Virus record (IMG/VR): IMGVR_UViG_3300046012_000185
Coordinates: 1 to 30,695 of that record
Length of the DNA stretch: 30,695 nucleotides
DNA from: a virus
Reading direction: 5' to 3' (one strand)
Every line of letters starts with the position of its first letter. Positions within the stretch are counted from its first letter, which is position 1. Below the pieces are notes generated by a model, which worked only from the letters and a program-made list of their open reading frames with translations, did not search any database and was not told where the DNA came from. Position numbers and translations under genes: made by a program. This document shows positions 1-7,900 of this stretch, piece by piece.

Positions 1-1
1 A

Positions 2-1126
2 TTCGAAAAGTACGCGGTTAACCCGTCTCTCTTAGGTCAGCCATCAGCAGCGGCTGATACTATGAAAGCACGGGAAAGCCGCGATGCGGCACTCCTCCGT
101 CAGATGATGGACTCGGCGGCGAGTTTCGGTGGAGCGAGTGTCTTGAAAGATCAACGGATTCGCCTGAACGTCATGGATGCGGCAGTGGCAGGAGGTATGG
201 CTTTTCTGGAGTCGGAGTTGGAAAAGCGCGATACCAAGGTTTATGAGCCGCTGACCTCGGTGACGTGGATGCGCGACATGCCGGTGAAAACTGGGGGCGG
301 CTGGGTTGACTACACCAGCAACCTGTTCGTAGACTACGGGATTTCCGGGCCTAACGGGTACGGCATTCAGGGTACCCAGACGACCACAATTCCCATTGTC
401 CAAGCGAACTTGACCAAAGACCTCTATCCCACTTTCAACTGGGGTAACGTTCTGAAGGTCAACTTCATCGACATGCAGAAGTTGCAAGGCGTCGGACGCT
501 CGTTGGACGATATGCTCGACAAGGGCATTAAGCTCAACTGGAACAAGACGCTGGACCAGCTGGCCTACACCGGGCCGTTCGGAACCACAGCTCGACCGGG
601 GCTGATTAACAACCCCAACGTCAGCGCCTCTTCGGTTGCAACAGGCGCGGGCGGGTCAAAGCTGTGGATCAACAAAACCCCGGCGGAGATTCTGTATGAC
701 GTGAACACGGCCATGGTCAGCACCGTAGCCTCCAGCCAGTATGATGTCACGGGCATGGCGGATACGATTCTGATTCCGTGGTCTCAGTTCGCGTACATCA
801 GCAGCCAGCTGATTAGCACGGCCGGTTCGGTCAGCATCCTGACCTACCTGCTCCAGAACAACATCGGAAAGTCTCAGGGTATCAATCTGAAGATTTTCCC
901 GTTGCGCTGGTGCACAGGTGCGGGCTCAGCCGGTACTGACCGTATGGTTTGCTACGTGAACGACCCCAACCGCGTCTATCTGGACATTACCGTGCCCATT
1001 CAGCGCGTTATGACCACGCCGAACATCAGCGATGGTGGGGGTGCGTATCTCACCCTGTACCAAGGCCAGTTGGGCGTTGTGAAATTCATGTACTACACCC
1101 CGGCGCTGTATCAGGACGGTATCTAA
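2..1126 (+). CDS. Major capsid protein, DUF2184-like (5' partial)
   Basis: Likely the HK97-fold subunit of the head shell. The middle and C-terminal parts look like DUF2184 capsid proteins: a beta-rich start with VTWMRDMP and GGWVDYTSN, a tryptophan-containing helix region, then LIPWSQF and a basic IQRV segment before a beta-rich end. There is an ATG at 62, but the frame is open back to base 2 with no stop (reading FEKYAVNPSLLGQPS), and no Shine-Dalgarno sequence precedes 62. The gene therefore most likely starts left of the window. Position just ahead of the connector and neck genes supports the role. Family assignment is by recall of sequence style; capsid identity is fairly secure, the exact family less so. 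Confidence 0.8.
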   Translation, partial: FEKYAVNPSLLGQPSAAADTMKARESRDAALLRQMMDSAASFGGASVLKDQRIRLNVMDAAVAGGMAFLESELEKRDTKVYEPLTSVTWMRDMPVKTGGGWVDYTSNLFVDYGISGPNGYGIQGTQTTTIPIVQANLTKDLYPTFNWGNVLKVNFIDMQKLQGVGRSLDDMLDKGIKLNWNKTLDQLAYTGPFGTTARPGLINNPNVSASSVATGAGGSKLWINKTPAEILYDVNTAMVSTVASSQYDVTGMADTILIPWSQFAYISSQLISTAGSVSILTYLLQNNIGKSQGINLKIFPLRWCTGAGSAGTDRMVCYVNDPNRVYLDITVPIQRVMTTPNISDGGGAYLTLYQGQLGVVKFMYYTPALYQDGI

Positions 1127-1145
1127 GTCCTGCCGGATTGAGGCC

Positions 1146-1394
1146 ATGAACCAAAACGAAGAAAAACAGATTGTGATCCGAGACGCCGATAAGTCTCGGT
1201 GTATCTCGGATCACGATCTGGCTTTACTCGCCGACTGGGCTAACATGCAGAAATTCAAGACCGATGACCAAAAGTGGCGGCGGGCTTTCGCTCTGATCCG
1301 AGAAGGTGCGGACCTGCTACTGAGACGGCGAGCGGCTTTAACCTCGGATCAATCAAACTCACAGGGGAAGAAAAATGATACGGATTCTCACTAA
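1146..1394 (+). CDS. Small hypothetical head-region protein, 82 aa
   Basis: Not recognised. A charged 82-residue protein with a helical middle (DLALLADWANMQKF, then WRRAFALIREGADLLLRRR) and a polar tail. It begins 19 bases after the capsid stop, behind a weak GAGG at 1140-1143, and its last 20 bases overlap the next gene. Position between capsid and connector genes suggests a head accessory or assembly protein, but nothing in the sequence proves that. No signal peptide, cysteine cluster or membrane segment is seen. Confidence 0.55.
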   Translation: MNQNEEKQIVIRDADKSRCISDHDLALLADWANMQKFKTDDQKWRRAFALIREGADLLLRRRAALTSDQSNSQGKKNDTDSH

Positions 1395-1854
1395 GAAGGC
1401 TTTTCGCTTCACCAACCACAAAGGCGAGGGTTCGATTTCTCGCCCCAAAGCTAACGAGACGCCGGAAGAAGCGGCGCAGCGTTCGGCCCGTGATGCAGCT
1501 TTCGCACTATCTCGCGCCAGCAACATCGAGAAACACAAGGACCATATCTTTGATGTTCAGCCAGGGGTGGTAACTACTTGTCCCGACTGGATCAAGAGTG
1601 ACGAGCTCTTCAATTGGGGGGTAGCCGATGACGATATTGTGGAGCTGGTGAACAAGCCTACAGTATCGGTTGCTTCTGAGGTAGCTGCTGCTGAAGCTGG
1701 TGAGACAGCGAAGCAGGATGACGAAGGCGGGGAAGGCGGGGAAGGCGTAGCCGAAGATGGCAACATGGCTAGCTTGACCGAAGACGGTACAGAGGGCGGA
1801 CCAGTACAGCGCCGCCGTATTGCTGGGCCAGGTAGGAAGAAAGCCAAGGAGTAA
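1375..1854 (+). CDS. Hypothetical head/neck-region protein with acidic tail, 159 aa
   Basis: Not firmly recognised. The start is well set by AGGGGAAG a few bases upstream of the ATG. The first ~95 residues look folded and contain a segment PDWIKSDELFNWGVADDDIVEL, of a kind often seen in short phage proteins between capsid and connector genes. Residues ~100-140 are low-complexity acidic and glycine-rich (DDEGGEGGEG), and the end is strongly basic (RRRIAGPGRKKAKE). It overlaps the preceding gene by 20 bases and ends 4 bases before the connector start. A head accessory role is inferred from place only. Confidence 0.6.
   Translation: MIRILTKKAFRFTNHKGEGSISRPKANETPEEAAQRSARDAAFALSRASNIEKHKDHIFDVQPGVVTTCPDWIKSDELFNWGVADDDIVELVNKPTVSVASEVAAAEAGETAKQDDEGGEGGEGVAEDGNMASLTEDGTEGGPVQRRRIAGPGRKKAKE
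1846..1851 (+). promoter_or_regulatory. Shine-Dalgarno that decides the DUF4054 start
   Basis: AAGGAG lies 7 bases before ATG 1859. It argues for this ATG over the in-frame TTG at 1820, which lies inside the previous gene and has no such site. Confidence 0.75.
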
Positions 1855-1858
1855 CTTT

Positions 1859-2650
1859 ATGGGCGGAGGAAATTTCGGCGCACCCCCTTCAATAGAAGCG
1901 CTACTGGCTGAGTGGTGGGGGGGACCCCCAGCCGATCCGCTCTTTACTTTCAACCCAGGGCTAGCGAGTAATCTGGCCTTCGGCGGCAACCCGTTGTACC
2001 AAGTTTCTGACTTCTTGAACACGTTCCCCAAGTTCGGCACTTACGTGCAAGCCATCGCTTCTGGAGCGGTAGTGAACGGGGGAACTGGCTACGCGGTCAA
2101 TGACGTTCTGGTACCAACACAGAGCGGAGGTAGTGGGGCTTCGCTGGTAGTTACTGCTGTAGACGGTGCGGGCGCAGTCACAGCGTTACAGATCAGTGCG
2201 GGCGGTCAAGGCTACTCTGTGGCGAACGGTCTAGCTGTGACCGGCGGAACGGGTACGGGCGCTACGATCAACATTACGGCGCTAGCTGCGCCTAACCTGT
2301 TGAAGAACCTTTCGCTCCCTGTGCTTCAGGTCTATATCACGCTGGCTAATGCTTCGCTTCAGCAAGCTCGCTGGCTAGATTATTGGTACGTTGGTATGGG
2401 CTTGTTCGTAGCTCACTTCATCTCGCTCTTCCTGCTCAGCGACGGCAACGGCGCTACTACGCCGGGTCAAGCCGCTGCCCAAGCTTTGTCGCGGGGGCTG
2501 GTAGTCAGCAAGAGCGCTGGGGATGTAAGCGTCAGCTACCAGGTAACTCCCGGCTTAGAAAGCTGGGGGGCTTGGTTGAAAACCGAATACGGTCAGCAGT
2601 TGGCTACCTTCGCCAAGGTCATCGGTATGGGGCCCTCATATGTTTATTAG
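1859..2650 (+). CDS. Head-tail connector (adaptor), DUF4054-like, with inserted beta module
   Basis: Likely the adaptor that joins the portal to the neck. Residues ~50-65 (DFLNTFPKF) and ~145-263 (helices with LQQARWLDYWYVG, AHFISLFLLS, then LSRGLVVSKSAGDVSVSYQ and YGQQLATFAK) match the style of DUF4054, a family of HK97 gp6-like connectors. Residues ~66-143 are a separate glycine-rich beta module with two GxGY motifs and a TGGTGTGA signature. The same module occurs in the sheath and the gpI-like protein of this phage. The ATG at 1859 is preferred because of its strong ribosome binding site, giving 263 residues. The C-terminal end overlaps the start of the broken endonuclease gene by 11 bases. 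Confidence 0.75.
   Translation: MGGGNFGAPPSIEALLAEWWGGPPADPLFTFNPGLASNLAFGGNPLYQVSDFLNTFPKFGTYVQAIASGAVVNGGTGYAVNDVLVPTQSGGSGASLVVTAVDGAGAVTALQISAGGQGYSVANGLAVTGGTGTGATINITALAAPNLLKNLSLPVLQVYITLANASLQQARWLDYWYVGMGLFVAHFISLFLLSDGNGATTPGQAAAQALSRGLVVSKSAGDVSVSYQVTPGLESWGAWLKTEYGQQLATFAKVIGMGPSYVY
2054..2287 (+). repeat. GxGY beta module, copy 1 (in connector)
   Basis: Encodes about 78 residues: GGTGYAVNDVL, a glycine-serine turn (SGGSGAS), VVTAVDGAGAVTALQI, GGQGYSVANGL and GGTGTGATINI. It interrupts the DUF4054 helical fold. Boundaries are judged by eye from the change in composition and from alignment with the copies at 10242 and 19161. Confidence 0.7.
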
Positions 2651-3127
2651 CCCTATTTGGGGCATTATTTACCTGCTAAGAAATACCCTTAACGGTAAAA
2701 GGTACATAGGTCAAACTACCCAACCTTTATCCGCCAGAGTAGCTAGTCACCAACGTAGTCCGCAGCCGTTAGGTCGATCTATAAGGAAGTACGGTTTAAC
2801 TTCGAGGTCAGCATAATTGACACTGCCATAACTCGGAGTAGCTTAGATAAGAAAGAAAAATTGTGGATAGAATTCTATAACTCCCGAGTACATCGGGGAG
2901 GATATAACATCTGTTCTGGCGGTCAAGGGTCATCAGGAACTAAGGTGAGTAAAAAGACCCGTTTAAAAATGAGTGCCAGCAGAATCGGGATTCAGAAATC
3001 AAAAAATCATAGAGAGAGATTATCCCTTGCCAATAAGGGCAAACATTGGCAGCTATGCGGGATACCTAAGACCCGAGCCCATCGCAATAAAATATCTGAA
3101 GCTTTACTACGTTTTCATTCAGAATGA
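2640..3127 (+). pseudogene. GIY-YIG homing endonuclease with NUMOD3-like tail, broken by a frameshift
   Basis: The ATG at 2640 opens a 58-residue frame ending at TAA 2814. It carries a clear GIY-YIG start: GIIYLL, then GKRYIGQT and Arg33 in the catalytic arginine position. The rest of the domain continues in the -1 frame from about 2798: NFEVSIIDTA, KKEKLWIEFYNS (candidate catalytic Glu) and GGYNICSGG. After that come NUMOD3-like DNA-binding repeats rich in SKKTRLKMS and HRERLSLANKG, ending at 3127. Restoring one base in the TTT run at 2795-2797 would rejoin the parts as about 162 residues. The insert is about 42% GC by my count, lower than its neighbours. It overlaps the upstream stop and shares ATGA with the next start, so it fills a gene joint without cutting a gene. 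A sequencing error at the T run is the main alternative to real decay. Confidence 0.88.
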
Positions 3128-3705
3128 AACCTACTGTATCAGTTAAAGTCAGCGGACCGGGCGGCGCTAAGGTGAAAGCGCTGCTTACGGAGTTGACAAA
3201 GACTCAAGTGCTTGTGGGCGTTCCCCAGAAGACGACCAAGCGCAATGGCGGGAAGATCACGAATGCAGAGTTGGCCTACATCCACAGCAACGGAGTTAGA
3301 AGCTTCATCATGCGCGCCTGGATGGACTTGCGTATGAAGAAGGGCACTACCTACCCGGCTGCGCTTCAGATGTACATACACTCTAAGGGCTCCCCGAACT
3401 GGAACATACCCCCGCGTCCCATTATTGAGCCGGCAATTATGGACAAGCAGAACCGCCGCTTGATTGAAGCGGAGCTGGTAGAAGCGGGCAAGGCGGCGCT
3501 GGCGGGGGACAAGCAGCTGATGATGCAGTTCTTTAAGCGGGCGGGCATGACGGCGCAGAACGTAGTAAAAGCCTGGTTTACTAACCCACGCAACGGCTGG
3601 GCTCCGAACGCGCCCAGCACTATTAAGCGTAAGGGCAGCGACAAACCCTTGATCGATAAGGGCCAGCTACGCAACGCCATTGACTACGTGATCATCACAA
3701 AATGA
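3124..3705 (+). CDS. Neck / tail-completion protein, HK97 gp10-like
   Basis: A 193-residue protein with features usual for gp10-like or virion morphogenesis proteins at the head-tail joint: an N-terminal beta region with VLVGVPQKT, a helical middle, NIPPRPIIEPAI near residue 100, AALAGDKQLMMQFFKRAGMTAQNVVKAW, and a conserved-looking end SDKPLIDKGQLRNAIDYVI. It would act in joining the finished head to the tail. Its ATG overlaps the endonuclease stop (ATGA at 3124-3127) and has no good Shine-Dalgarno of its own, so its translation may once have depended on coupling to the upstream gene. It overlaps the next gene by 4 bases. Confidence 0.7.
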   Translation: MKPTVSVKVSGPGGAKVKALLTELTKTQVLVGVPQKTTKRNGGKITNAELAYIHSNGVRSFIMRAWMDLRMKKGTTYPAALQMYIHSKGSPNWNIPPRPIIEPAIMDKQNRRLIEAELVEAGKAALAGDKQLMMQFFKRAGMTAQNVVKAWFTNPRNGWAPNAPSTIKRKGSDKPLIDKGQLRNAIDYVIITK

Positions 3706-4073
3706 TAGACGTTTCCGAACTCTTGAACGATCCGGACCTCTGTAGCGAATTTACTATTGAGCGCCCTACTGGTAAGTTCGCTATGGGCGGCTGGCAAGCC
3801 GGGGACCCCGAGATCATTCCCGCTTATGGCGCGGTACGTAACTTGAGCGGCAATGAAATCCAACAGTTGCCGGAAGCGGATCGTGTGTTAGACGTTCTTT
3901 CCGTCCGTTCGGTTACGCCCATGAATGGCAGTACGACCGGTAACGCGGACGGCAACGCGCAGACCAGCGACATTATTATATGGAATGGGTCACGTTACCG
4001 AGTGGTACGCACCCGAGATTACAGCGAGCAAGGCTACTATTACGCAGAAGCCAGCCGCATGGAAGGGAACTAA
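3702..4073 (+). CDS. Putative head-closure / neck protein, 123 aa
   Basis: Small mainly beta protein ending in DIIIWNGSRYRVVRTRDYSEQGYY, a pattern of the form 'substance, then G-x-Y-x-V' common in head-closure and head-tail joining proteins. Its middle (GAVRNLSGNEIQQLPEADRV) is also typical of short neck proteins in this position. It starts inside an ATGA overlap with the gp10-like gene and ends in TAATG shared with the next gene. The role is inferred mostly from order: connector, gp10-like, this gene, terminator. Confidence 0.6.
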   Translation: MIDVSELLNDPDLCSEFTIERPTGKFAMGGWQAGDPEIIPAYGAVRNLSGNEIQQLPEADRVLDVLSVRSVTPMNGSTTGNADGNAQTSDIIIWNGSRYRVVRTRDYSEQGYYYAEASRMEGN

Positions 4074-4279
4074 TGAGAAAACGTTTTTGGCGTTGGGTAG
4101 CATTGTACGCGGCGAAGAAAGCGGGGTTGCCTGTAGAGCGTCGTCATACTGCGGCAGTTAATTGGAATCCTCCGGTTGTTAACAAGCCGTTGGACACAGC
4201 TTACGCTCAGATGGGTCCGCCCACTCAGCGGCGACGCAGTGCTATGGATCGCTATAACTGGGAGACAGAAGAGAGCTAA
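4073..4279 (+). CDS. Small basic hypothetical protein, 68 aa
   Basis: Not recognised. The ATG at 4073 overlaps the upstream stop by one base and follows GGAAGGGA, a good ribosome binding site; a longer in-frame reading from 3980 would lie wholly inside the previous gene and lacks such a site. The protein begins with an aromatic and basic helix (MRKRFWRWVALYAAKKAG) and ends in a charged tail. It could be a small neck or assembly factor, but its sequence gives no function. Confidence 0.6.
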   Translation: MRKRFWRWVALYAAKKAGLPVERRHTAAVNWNPPVVNKPLDTAYAQMGPPTQRRRSAMDRYNWETEES

Positions 4280-4918
4280 GTGGCCGCCGCCCCTCTAGTT
4301 CCGAAGCAAATTGAGCCGCTGTTCCAGGCGCTCACCATGACTGTTCTGGGTACAGACGACCCCAGCGCGGTGCGCATCGGTTGGCAAACTCAGGGACAGC
4401 CCGCTACGTCTGTTGATGTGGATGTAGTCTACGTCCGCTGCGTGGAAGATGATGATGATTATAACCGTATACGGGACCTGAAAAATGTCACCACTTTTGA
4501 CGTAGACGGCACCGAGATTAACCAGCAGATCGTCAGATATACGCGAGTATGGAAGTGCTTCTGGGTCGCTGAAGGGCCCAATAGCTTCGACAACATGCGC
4601 CAGGTTAAGTCAGCGCTGCTTACTGACCAAGCGACACACGATACGCTAGCTCAGGCCTTGTTGTTTCTGATTACCGACATGCCAACGGCTATACGCCTTC
4701 CCGAAGTATTTCCCGGTAATCAGTGGGGAGAGCGCGTTGACTTCGAGGCCCGCTTTAACGAGCAGGTTACAGAAATTACCTATTACCAGTCGGTCAAGAG
4801 CGCGGAAGTAATCGTCCTAGATCAGGATTCTACTCTGTCTGATCCAGCGGAAGACATCGTTATTATTGACAGCGGGTATGGCTCAGGGCCGTACGGAGCG
4901 GGGGGTTATGGTGCGTAA
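4280..4918 (+). CDS. Phage neck / tail terminator protein (LIC_12616, gp12-like)
   Basis: A 212-residue protein expected to cap the head-proximal end of the tail. The pattern VRIGWQTQGQPA, then DVVYVRCVEDDDDYNRIRD, YTRVWKCFWVAEGPNSFDN and WGERVDFEARFNEQV matches the neck terminator family known as LIC_12616 or gp12-like. The start is GTG directly after the upstream TAA; no nearer ATG keeps the conserved N-terminus. The tail is glycine- and tyrosine-rich (GYGSGPYGAGGYGA). The last 11 bases overlap the start of the large fibre gene, suggesting translational coupling. Confidence 0.78.
   Translation: MAAAPLVPKQIEPLFQALTMTVLGTDDPSAVRIGWQTQGQPATSVDVDVVYVRCVEDDDDYNRIRDLKNVTTFDVDGTEINQQIVRYTRVWKCFWVAEGPNSFDNMRQVKSALLTDQATHDTLAQALLFLITDMPTAIRLPEVFPGNQWGERVDFEARFNEQVTEITYYQSVKSAEVIVLDQDSTLSDPAEDIVIIDSGYGSGPYGAGGYGA
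4895..4898 (+). promoter_or_regulatory. Ribosome binding site supporting the fibre start at 4908
   Basis: GGAG lies 9 bases before ATG 4908. It supports a start that places the signal peptide at the very N-terminus, rather than the in-frame start at 4866. Confidence 0.6.
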
Positions 4919-7900
4919 GATTCTATTGTTGATCCTGCTGATGACGGGGGTGGCGCTGGCGCAGAATCAGACGCCCAACTACCACTTCAACTTGCCGCCT
5001 CATGGTTCTTTGAACTATGACATTCCTATCAACTCCAATTTCTCTACTCTGGATAACCTGCTTAAACAGGGAATGGTCAACTCTTACACGGCTGACCCTA
5101 ACCCGTGTACTGGGCTAGTCTGGTATAACTCTACCAGCGGGCTCTATAAGCTTTGTTCCAATGGCTTTCCCAGTGTCATCAGCACATCGGGTATTAGTTT
5201 CTCGGTGTCGGGACTTTTACCGCTCTTCAGCACTTCTACCGGTTCTTCAGCCATAACTTTTACACTACTAGCCGCCCAAGCTAATACTGTGTTTGGTAAT
5301 TTCAACAGCTTTCCGAATACGCCTAGCTACAATTCGATCTCCCCTTGCGGAGACAGTTCTCACGCTCTAAGCTTTGTTGGCGGTACGGGTTTTGGGTGTC
5401 AAGCTCTTAATGCAGGAACGGTAACTGGTCTTTCTTCTGGTAATGTTGGTGGCTTGTTTAATGTCAGCATAGCGAATCCCAACACCGCGCCGTCAATAAC
5501 GTTCACTGCCCAGAACTCTCCAGCTAACAGTATTTTCGGTAACTTCACAGGTAGCAGCCTTCCTCCGACCAATAACTTGATGTCACCTTGTGGCGATTCT
5601 GCCCATGCCTTGGGCTGGGTGGCCGGTGCAGGCTTCAATTGTGTCACTGTAAGCGGCGGGACCATAACTTCTCTCAATGTAAGCAATTTGTCTCCGCTCT
5701 TCAACACCAACATAACCAACCCAAATACTACGCCCAGTGTTACTTACACTTTAAGCAACGCGGCGGCTAACACGCTCTTCGGCAACTTCACAGGTTCAAG
5801 CGCCGGACCAATCTACAACTCTATATCGCCTTGCGGAGACGGCACTCATGCGCTGGGCTGGGTCGCTGGTACAGGCTTCACCTGCCAAGCTGTAGGAGTT
5901 TTGCCGAGCGCTTCCGCGCAAGGGCAAGTGTTAGTTTCCGCTGGGGCGGGCACCACCTATGTAGCCCAGACTAAGCCAGCTATTAACCCCTTGGACTTCG
6001 GCGTAGACTGCACCGGCTTGACCGACACGTCTGCGGCGTTAAATACGCTGTTCACGGCGATTAACCAAAGGGAAGTAGACTTCCCTCAGACTTGTCAGAT
6101 GCGGGTTGACCATCAGGTGGTAATTCAGAGCCAAGCAGCTTTTGTGTTGAAGGGATTGGGCGATCGTCCCGGCGTTGGCGGTTACGGCGGGCCTTCGATC
6201 TACGGCTGTAACGGCTCAGCTGGCGCGGTACTCTACATCAACCGTTCGGGCTTCGGGCGCATTGAAGGACTGGGCATTTATCCCAAAGGTAACCCCGGCG
6301 TCTCTGGTTGCGCCGCGTCCAGTTTCACTGGCTCCGTACAAGTTGACTCAACGGGCAACCCCGGCGTCACCACACATAAGATCATTTTTGACCATGTGGC
6401 CCTGACTACCAGCCCGCAGGGGGGCGCGATTACTGGTTACTTCGGGATAAAGATTACGGACGGGGGCAAGCAGAACGGCGAGAACATTGTCCTGAGGAAT
6501 TCTTGGATTCACTGCCAGAACTCAGTGGGTAGTTTCGGCTGGGATAATGAGAACGGGACAAGCGACAAGGATGCCGTTGAAGACAGTGACATTCACGGAT
6601 GTTTTCAGGGAGCGCGACTCTTTGGTGGCAATACCACGCTGAAAGGCAACCTGTTTTCTGCTAACGGAAACTTCAGCGTGTTCGGTTCAGGCGGTGGGTC
6701 AATCTGGATTGGGTCATGTTCTTCAGGCCCGCTGAACATCGTATACAACGAAGAGACCGACGGCGCGCAGTTCATCAACACCGATAACGATGCTGGCGGC
6801 GGCGTCGGGTGTACGGGCGGAGTGAACGTCATTGGTAACGACATGGGTGTGTCCGACTATGATACAGCCAACACCTACCCGATCAATCTTGGTACCACCA
6901 CAGGTTCTTACATCGTAGAAGGTAACCAGATCAACCTTACACAGACGCCGACCACCACTGTTGTCGGGTCTAAGTCCCAAGGCACGTTCGGCCCGCAAGG
7001 AACTATCATCCTAAAAGGCAATACGTTCCAGAATAATAACGGAGTTGCCTTGGGATTCTGTTGTCAAAGTCCCGGTTGGCAACAAGGTCAGTTTGAATTA
7101 GGCGGCGCGGGTTTTCACTTTATTGTTCCAACGGTTAGCACTACTTATGATGAAGTTGATTACGGAACCGCTAAGTTCGGTTTTCCCTCGCCTTTTAAGA
7201 TGTTCCGCGCTACATCAACAGCGGGCGGGATCAATGACGATTGGACACTGGAGAACGTTACCACCAACGTCCCGTCGAATTCCACCAGCTTTATTATCGC
7301 CCATACTGCCGGTCAGACTGGAACAGCCTACGCCGCAATCGATGGCGCTCTATCAGGGCTAACTCTAGCCCCCATCACTGCACCGGGCACGCCCACGCTA
7401 CAGCAATTCGGCTCAGCGGGTACTACTTCTTACAGCTACGTGGTCTGTGCGGTTACGTCGGGGGGCCAAGTCTGTAGCGCAGTGGCTACAACCGCTCTTG
7501 GCGCGGCAACACTCAACACTACCAACTATAACGAGATACAATCCAACGGAACGGCCGGAGCGCTGAAGTATTGCTTCTACCGCACAGCCTCAGCCGGAAC
7601 TCCGAACACTACGGGCTTAATTAAGTGCATTCCAGCGGCTTCTTTCCCCTTGGCTAAGTTGGGATACACCGCCAACACCTTCGGCACCAGCGCCGGGTAC
7701 TTTGTTGATGACAAGGGCCTAGCCGGAGACGGTACCACTCCCCAAGTAGGTAACACCACAGGTCAGCTTAACTTGGCCAACCTAGGGAAAGGTAACCCTC
7801 TCACCACTGACGGGACTAGCATTAAGAACTCTCAGATATATGTGGACGCTTCTCAGTTCGTAGGCGCGAACGGCGCTGATCCTACGGACGACTGCGCCAC

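Noticed and set aside
62-64. ATG as capsid start
   Set aside because: The frame is open to base 2 and no ribosome binding site precedes 62, so this is probably an internal Met.
1507-2040. 177-residue - strand ORF
   Set aside because: It lies over two well-supported + genes, starts without a ribosome binding site and has no family-like sequence.
2651-3123. Group I intron or intein as carrier of the endonuclease
   Set aside because: The insert lies between two complete genes, not inside one, and no splice motifs are seen.
2861-3127. Independent small gene starting at ATG 2861
   Set aside because: Its sequence continues the GIY-YIG domain upstream in the same frame and has no ribosome binding site; it is the back half of the broken endonuclease.
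3980-4072. Longer N-terminus for the 68-residue protein
   Set aside because: It lies within the previous gene; ATG 4073 has the good ribosome binding site.
4866-4907. Longer N-terminus for the giant fibre
   Set aside because: It would bury the signal peptide and has no clear ribosome binding site.
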